The notes under the pieces: model-generated | The model's database searches: none | Seen by the model: only the letters and a program-made list of their open reading frames with translations | What the model was told of the DNA's origin: nothing | Shown: positions 60,579 through 64,000 of the stretch, in pieces | Numbering within the stretch: the first letter of the stretch is position 1 | Layout of the letters: each line of letters begins with the position of its first letter | Origin: Clostridia bacterium | GTDB taxonomy: Bacteria > Bacillota > Clostridia > Christensenellales > Aristaeellaceae | Reading direction: 5' to 3' | Assembly: GCA_017524615.1 (NCBI GenBank) | Contig: JAFXVJ010000015.1 | Span: forward strand, 1 to 64,000 | Length of the DNA: 64,000 nucleotides | Position numbers and translations under genes: made by a program

Positions 60579-60656
60579 GGCAGACGAACCTCATACCGGC
60601 GGGTATATCCATACTGCTGCTGACACAGACCTGAAAAGTCTTATGACCGGCCTGCC
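60579..60656 (-). ncRNA. Weak candidate for a tRNA-like small RNA upstream of the DUF2828 gene
   Basis: On the minus strand GGCAGGC (60656-60650) can pair with GTCTGCC (60585-60579), seven pairs with one G-U, closing a 78-nt segment with internal hairpins AGAC-TTTTCAG-GTCT and ATACC-CGCC-GGTAT. It lacks the D- and T-loop consensus, so it is not a normal tRNA. The position next to a Ro60-like gene is the main reason to list it. Confidence 0.2.
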
Positions 60657-61095
60657 TTTGTCGCAGCGCATCGCCTCTGGCAATGCACTTTCATACCCAG
60701 GGATTCCAAATCATAAATAAATGTGTTGCTGGAAGCATCGTTCTGTATCTCCGACCATCCCTGGATCCCTCCAGGGAAAGCAAAAAAACCGAAGGGCTTT
60801 CGTGTTTTCCGCGCCTGCCGCGCTTTTCCCATCTCCGGCTGCGCAGCGCAGGATGTTTTTACTTGTCAAGATTCGCTGGGCGTCCTCGCCCGGAACGAAA
60901 GGAATTATACTGCGTTTTTCTCTGCCCATCAATGAACCGGCAGTTCAATGAAGCGTCGGTTCCGCGCATCGCTGCCGCCATGCGCCGGGGCATGGACGCG
61001 ATAAAGAAAAGTTTTCATAAACCGTATTTTTCAGGAAGAAAACGCAGCGCCGATTCGTCCTATGGGTGAAAGACAGATGGGGGAGGTCAACATCC
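60657..61095. other. Gap before the SH3-repeat gene
   Basis: Open frames here have no ribosome binding site or recognisable homology. A short stem TCCCTGGA-TCC-CTCCAGGGA is visible near 60757-60776 (imperfect) and a few AT-rich stretches could serve as promoters. Nothing else is supported. Confidence 0.4.
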
Positions 61096-62334
61096 ATGAA
61101 AACGATGAAACTGCGCAGAGCGGCGGCGCTGACGGTTGCCCTGGCGCTGCTGCTGGGAGCATATCCCGTCCATGCGGCCGGGCTGCTGAATCAAATGGGC
61201 ATTTATGATTACGCCGTGGTGACCGGAACGGAAGCGCTGAATCTCCGTTCGGGCCCGGGCGTGGAATATGATTGGCTGGACCGTGCCCCGGAGGGCGATT
61301 GGATCGGCATTCGGGGGGAATCGGGCAACTGGTATGCCGTGTATGTGCTGTCCAGCGGAAAAACCGGCTACATGAGCAAGAATTTCCTCACGCGCACGGG
61401 CAACGGCAATTCTCCCTCCCCTGCCGCGCCGGCGGCTGCCACGGGCGTGGTTCAGAATCCCCGGCCCACGTCCTTCCTCAATCTGCGCCAGTATCCCAGT
61501 CTGGCCGCGCCGGTGCTGGGTATTTTCTATAATGGCACAGTGTTCAACGTGCTTTCCTCCACGGCGGATGGCTGGTATCAGGTGCAGATTAACGGCCTGA
61601 CGGGTTATTTCCGGCAGGAGTTCGTGCGCATTCAGTCCCCGGCGGCAGGCGGCAGCCAGCTGATGTATGTCAGCGCGCCCAACGGCGGGAAGGTGAACCT
61701 GCGGGACGCGCCAACCTATCTGGGCTCCGCCATCCTTTCCCAGCATCCCACCGGCACCGCGGTCAGCCTGATCCTGGGCACGCGGCGCGGCACCTTCTGG
61801 AAGGTCAGCGCCGGCGGCCAGGTGGGCTATATGGATTCCGCGTTTCTGAGCGCCACCCCGGTGACGCCTGCGCAGCCCGCTCCCGGCGCGGGGAATCCGC
61901 ATACGCCCGCGGCGCGCCCCGTGACCCACGGCACCGCGGTGGTGCATAATCCTCAGGCCCGCCAGCTGCTGAATCTGCGGGCGCAGCCCACCACCACCGC
62001 CCGGGTGATCGCCCAGTACGGAAACGGCGTCCGTTTCGAGGTGATCGAGCCCGGCGAAACCTGGACCAAGGTGTATGGCGCCGCCACCGGCAACATCGGC
62101 TATTTCATGACCCGGTATCTGACCCTTGCCGATGTGCCCGCCTCACCCACCAAGCAGGTGCAGAATAACGGCAGCTACGTGAATCTGCGCTCCGCCCCGA
62201 ACACCCAGAACAGCACGGTGTACGCGCAGGTGCCCTCCGGCGCCGCCGTTACCGTGCTCACACCCGGCGATGCCTGGACCCAGGTGCGCTACAACGGCAC
62301 CGAGGGATACATGATGACGGCGTTCCTGCGGTGA
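61096..62334 (+). CDS. Secreted protein with multiple bacterial SH3 domains
   Basis: This 412-residue protein has a signal peptide (about 1-28) and about five SH3b repeats, each starting with a LNLRSGPGVEYD-type motif: EALNLRSGP, FLNLRQYPS, VNLRDAPT, LLNLRAQPT and VNLRSAPN. Linkers rich in Ala and Pro join them. SH3b domains usually bind peptidoglycan, so it is probably wall-associated; no catalytic domain is present. GGGAGGTC precedes ATG 61096, preferred to the upstream ATG at 61066. Confidence 0.88.
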   Translation: MKTMKLRRAAALTVALALLLGAYPVHAAGLLNQMGIYDYAVVTGTEALNLRSGPGVEYDWLDRAPEGDWIGIRGESGNWYAVYVLSSGKTGYMSKNFLTRTGNGNSPSPAAPAAATGVVQNPRPTSFLNLRQYPSLAAPVLGIFYNGTVFNVLSSTADGWYQVQINGLTGYFRQEFVRIQSPAAGGSQLMYVSAPNGGKVNLRDAPTYLGSAILSQHPTGTAVSLILGTRRGTFWKVSAGGQVGYMDSAFLSATPVTPAQPAPGAGNPHTPAARPVTHGTAVVHNPQARQLLNLRAQPTTTARVIAQYGNGVRFEVIEPGETWTKVYGAATGNIGYFMTRYLTLADVPASPTKQVQNNGSYVNLRSAPNTQNSTVYAQVPSGAAVTVLTPGDAWTQVRYNGTEGYMMTAFLR

Positions 62335-62437
62335 GGGGGAGAGGAAACGCATGGCCAAAATGCAGGAAACAGGCCGCAGCTTATGCATCGGGATGGATTT
62401 GATACGGCCTGTTTGATCCGATCCTCAGATAAAAAAT

Positions 62438-62837
62438 GATTCTTCACGGAAAGCCAGGGAATAAAGAAACGGCTTTTCCTGTCATCCTGAGCGGAGGGGA
62501 GCCGAAAGATCTGTTTGCCGGATACTCGCATGGATCCCTCGATTGCGCTTTGCCTCCCGGCTACGCTTCACGCGGGATGACACCGAAGGGTTTCCGTTTT
62601 CCTCATACTATACTCAAATTAAAATAGTAAGTAAAAAGTAAAACGCTCCTGTCATCCCGAGCGGAGTGGAGCGAGAGCGGAACGAAGTCGAGGGATCTTT
62701 GAGAAACAGATTACTCCCAGCAGCATATTGCCCAGTTTCCAGATCCCTCCGCTCCGCTTCGGTCGGGATGACATTGTAACTTCGTCTATCTTCCTTGCCG
62801 ATTTTATTTGAGAATAGTATCACAATCCGTGAAGAAC
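62438..62837 (+). repeat. Palindromic repeat interrupted by a nested MITE
   Basis: GATTCTTCACGGA (62438-62450) and TCCGTGAAGAAC (62826-62837) are the ends of the 87-bp repeat family, here about 400 bp apart. The MITE copy at 62605-62820 sits inside. The left part contains CATCCTGAGCGGAGGGGAGC and a later CGCGGGATGACA, a second palindrome-like pair. Confidence 0.5.
62605..62820 (-). repeat. MITE-like dispersed repeat, copy 3 (inverted)
   Basis: This 216-bp copy is in the opposite orientation to copies 1 and 2. Its minus-strand reading starts ATACTATTCTCAAAT and ends with the inverted complement at 62605. The interior TCATCCCGAGCGGAG and ACTTCGTCTATCTTCC tracts match the others closely. Confidence 0.8.
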
Positions 62838-62845
62838 AATAAAAT

Positions 62846-62923
62846 TCGGGATGGATTTTTCTGTCTGGGTACGCTGCCCGCCATGCGGGTCAGCCAGAGA
62901 GAAAAATCCATCCCGATTTTTTT
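62846..62923. terminator. Large terminator hairpin between convergent genes
   Basis: TCGGGATGGATTTTTC (62846-62861) pairs perfectly with GAAAAATCCATCCCGA (62901-62916), and the loop has further pairing. Seven T follow on the plus strand. It separates the SH3-repeat gene from the ABC exporter gene. Confidence 0.8.
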
Positions 62924-62974
62924 CATCCGGTTTTATTATTTTTGGAAGGGACGAAGGAACGCCGTCCCCGCGCA

Positions 62975-64000
62975 TCAGGACAATTCAAACATGCCGGTAT
63001 ACAGCTGATAATACTTGCCCTTCTGCTCCAGCAGGGATGCGTGGTCGCCCCGTTCGATGATCACGCCGTTTTCCAGCACCATGATGGCCTGGGAGTTGCG
63101 CACGGTGGACAGGCGGTGGGCGATGACGAACACGGTGCGGCCCTTCATCAGCCCGTCCATGCCCTTTTCGATGAGGGCTTCGGTGCGGGTATCGATGGAG
63201 GAGGTGGCTTCGTCCAGGATCAGCACCGGCGGGTCCGCCACGGCGGCCCGGGCGATGGCCAGCAGCTGACGCTGCCCCTGGCTCAGGTTGGCGCCGTCGC
63301 CGGTGAGCATGGTGTCGTATCCGTCGGGCAGGTGGCGGATAAAGAAATCGGCGTTGGCGATCCTGGCGGCGCGCACGATCTCCTCGTCGGTGGCGTCCAG
63401 CTTGCCATAGCGGATGTTTTCCTTCACCGTGCCGGTGAACAGGTGGGTGTCCTGCAGCACCATGCCCAAGGATCGGCGCAGATCGTCTTTTTTGATTTTT
63501 TCAATGTTGATGCCGTCGTAGCGGATCTTGCCGCCCTGGATATCGTAGAAGCGGTTGATGAGGTTGGTGATGGTGGTTTTGCCCGCGCCGGTGGAGCCCA
63601 CGAAGGCGATCTTCTGGCCGGGCTTGGCGTAGAGGGAGATATCGTGAAGCACCGTTTTTTCGGGCACATAGCCGAAGGTGACGTGCTCAAACACCACGTC
63701 GCCCCGGAGCTCGGTGTAGGTGACGGTGCCGTCCGCCTTATGGGGATGCTTCCAGGCCCACATGCCGGTGCGTTCGGGGGTTTCGATGATGTTGCCGTGT
63801 TCATCCTTCTTGGCGCGTACCAGCTTTACGTATCCGTCATCCGTCTCCACCGGTTCATCCAGCAATTCGAAGATACGCTCCGACCCGGCCAGGGCCAGCA
63901 TCACCACGTTGAACTGCTGGGCCAGATTGGAAATGGGCTGACTGAACTGGTGCGTCAGCGGCAGGAAGGCGATCAGCGCGGCCAGCGCCCCCTTGGTGTC
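62975..64000 (-). CDS. ABC exporter (membrane-ATPase fusion), 3' part
   Basis: The visible 341 codons are the C-terminal part of a fused exporter half-transporter of the MsbA/LmrA/multidrug type; the gene continues beyond the window edge. The last transmembrane part (LAALIAFLPLTHQFSQPISN) is followed by the ATPase domain with Walker A GSTGAGKTT, signature LSQGQRQLLAIARA, Walker B PVLILDEATSSID and the H-loop VIAHRLSTV. Such proteins usually act as heterodimers, often encoded in pairs. The substrate is unknown. An insert between membrane and ATPase domains (VKLVRAKKDEHGNIIETPER) is a little longer than usual. Confidence 0.92.
   Translation of the reverse strand, partial: DTKGALAALIAFLPLTHQFSQPISNLAQQFNVVMLALAGSERIFELLDEPVETDDGYVKLVRAKKDEHGNIIETPERTGMWAWKHPHKADGTVTYTELRGDVVFEHVTFGYVPEKTVLHDISLYAKPGQKIAFVGSTGAGKTTITNLINRFYDIQGGKIRYDGINIEKIKKDDLRRSLGMVLQDTHLFTGTVKENIRYGKLDATDEEIVRAARIANADFFIRHLPDGYDTMLTGDGANLSQGQRQLLAIARAAVADPPVLILDEATSSIDTRTEALIEKGMDGLMKGRTVFVIAHRLSTVRNSQAIMVLENGVIIERGDHASLLEQKGKYYQLYTGMFELS

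Noticed and set aside
60579-60656. A true tRNA gene upstream of DUF2828
   Set aside because: Although the segment is 78 nt with a 7-bp closing stem, it has no T-loop TTCRA or D-loop GG, so it was downgraded to a weak ncRNA candidate.

Overview
The window is GC-rich, densely coded DNA that looks like a chromosome segment from an anaerobic gut or rumen Clostridia-type Firmicute, possibly near the Christensenellales. The evidence is a sporulation sigma-G gene, consistent AGGAGG-type ribosome binding sites, clostridial signature families (CD1871A-type CXXC tail, DUF3793, DUF4418, YunG), a thioredoxin reductase without a recognisable NADPH motif, and a large pectin/rhamnogalacturonan locus. No rRNA, confident tRNA, phage, CRISPR array or intact transposase was seen. 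Mobile DNA is limited to small non-coding repeats.

Region 1 (0.5-15.6 kb) is a metal-transport island. A leftward operon carries an AraC-type regulator, a DtxR-fold protein that has lost its metal ligands, a MacB-like ABC ATPase and FtsX permease, and a ZIP transporter. A divergent rightward operon carries an FTR1 iron permease, a P19-type iron-binding protein, a DUF2318 Fe-S membrane protein, three FtsX-type permeases, two ABC ATPases and a DUF4418 protein. A canonical iron-type DtxR regulator sits convergently at its end. Three TTAG-N6-CTAA palindromes lie in the divergent control region. The second FtsX permease carries an inserted FMN_bind domain with an intact flavinylation motif.

Region 2 (15.9-22.0 kb) holds deoC, a csoR-copA copper operon in which a CopZ domain is fused to CopA behind an internal ribosome binding site, a phosphoesterase/amidotransferase pair, and sigG. 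Region 3 (22.2-28.7 kb) encodes carbohydrate enzymes: a GH113-like protein, an unassigned large protein, a TIM-barrel isomerase, a CE12 esterase and a CE8-CE12 fusion. This runs by start/stop overlap into a redox trio (CD1871A-tailed membrane protein, NapH-like ferredoxin, TlpA-like thioredoxin).

Region 4 (31.2-40.6 kb) mixes housekeeping and redox genes: acetyltransferases, an RNA methyltransferase, DUF1015, thioredoxin reductase/thioredoxin/OhrR-like regulator, a phosphodiester glycosidase, a YgjP-like metalloprotein, and a MocR-like regulator divergent from an ECF S component. Region 5 (40.6-44.7 kb) contains a small inverted-repeat element inserted in a lacI remnant, then nrfA-resB-ccsA, a nitrite reductase with its System II haem-attachment machinery. 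Region 6 (44.9-58.3 kb) is a rhamnogalacturonan/oligogalacturonide locus: nucleoside hydrolase, YunG-like protein, rhamnose mutarotase, LacI regulator, GH105, two ABC permeases, solute-binding protein, deacetylase, PL22, CE12, and two convergent genes. Region 7 (58.4-64 kb) has an XRE regulator, a DUF2828 protein, a secreted SH3-repeat protein and the 3' end of an ABC exporter.

The enzymes of the pectin locus lack signal peptides, so the likely scheme is import of oligosaccharides by the ABC transporter followed by cytoplasmic deesterification, lysis and hydrolysis. Two families of short palindromic repeats recur at 0-0.3, 40.6-41.0, 55.5 and 62.4-62.8 kb, and a third type lies at 46.7 kb.
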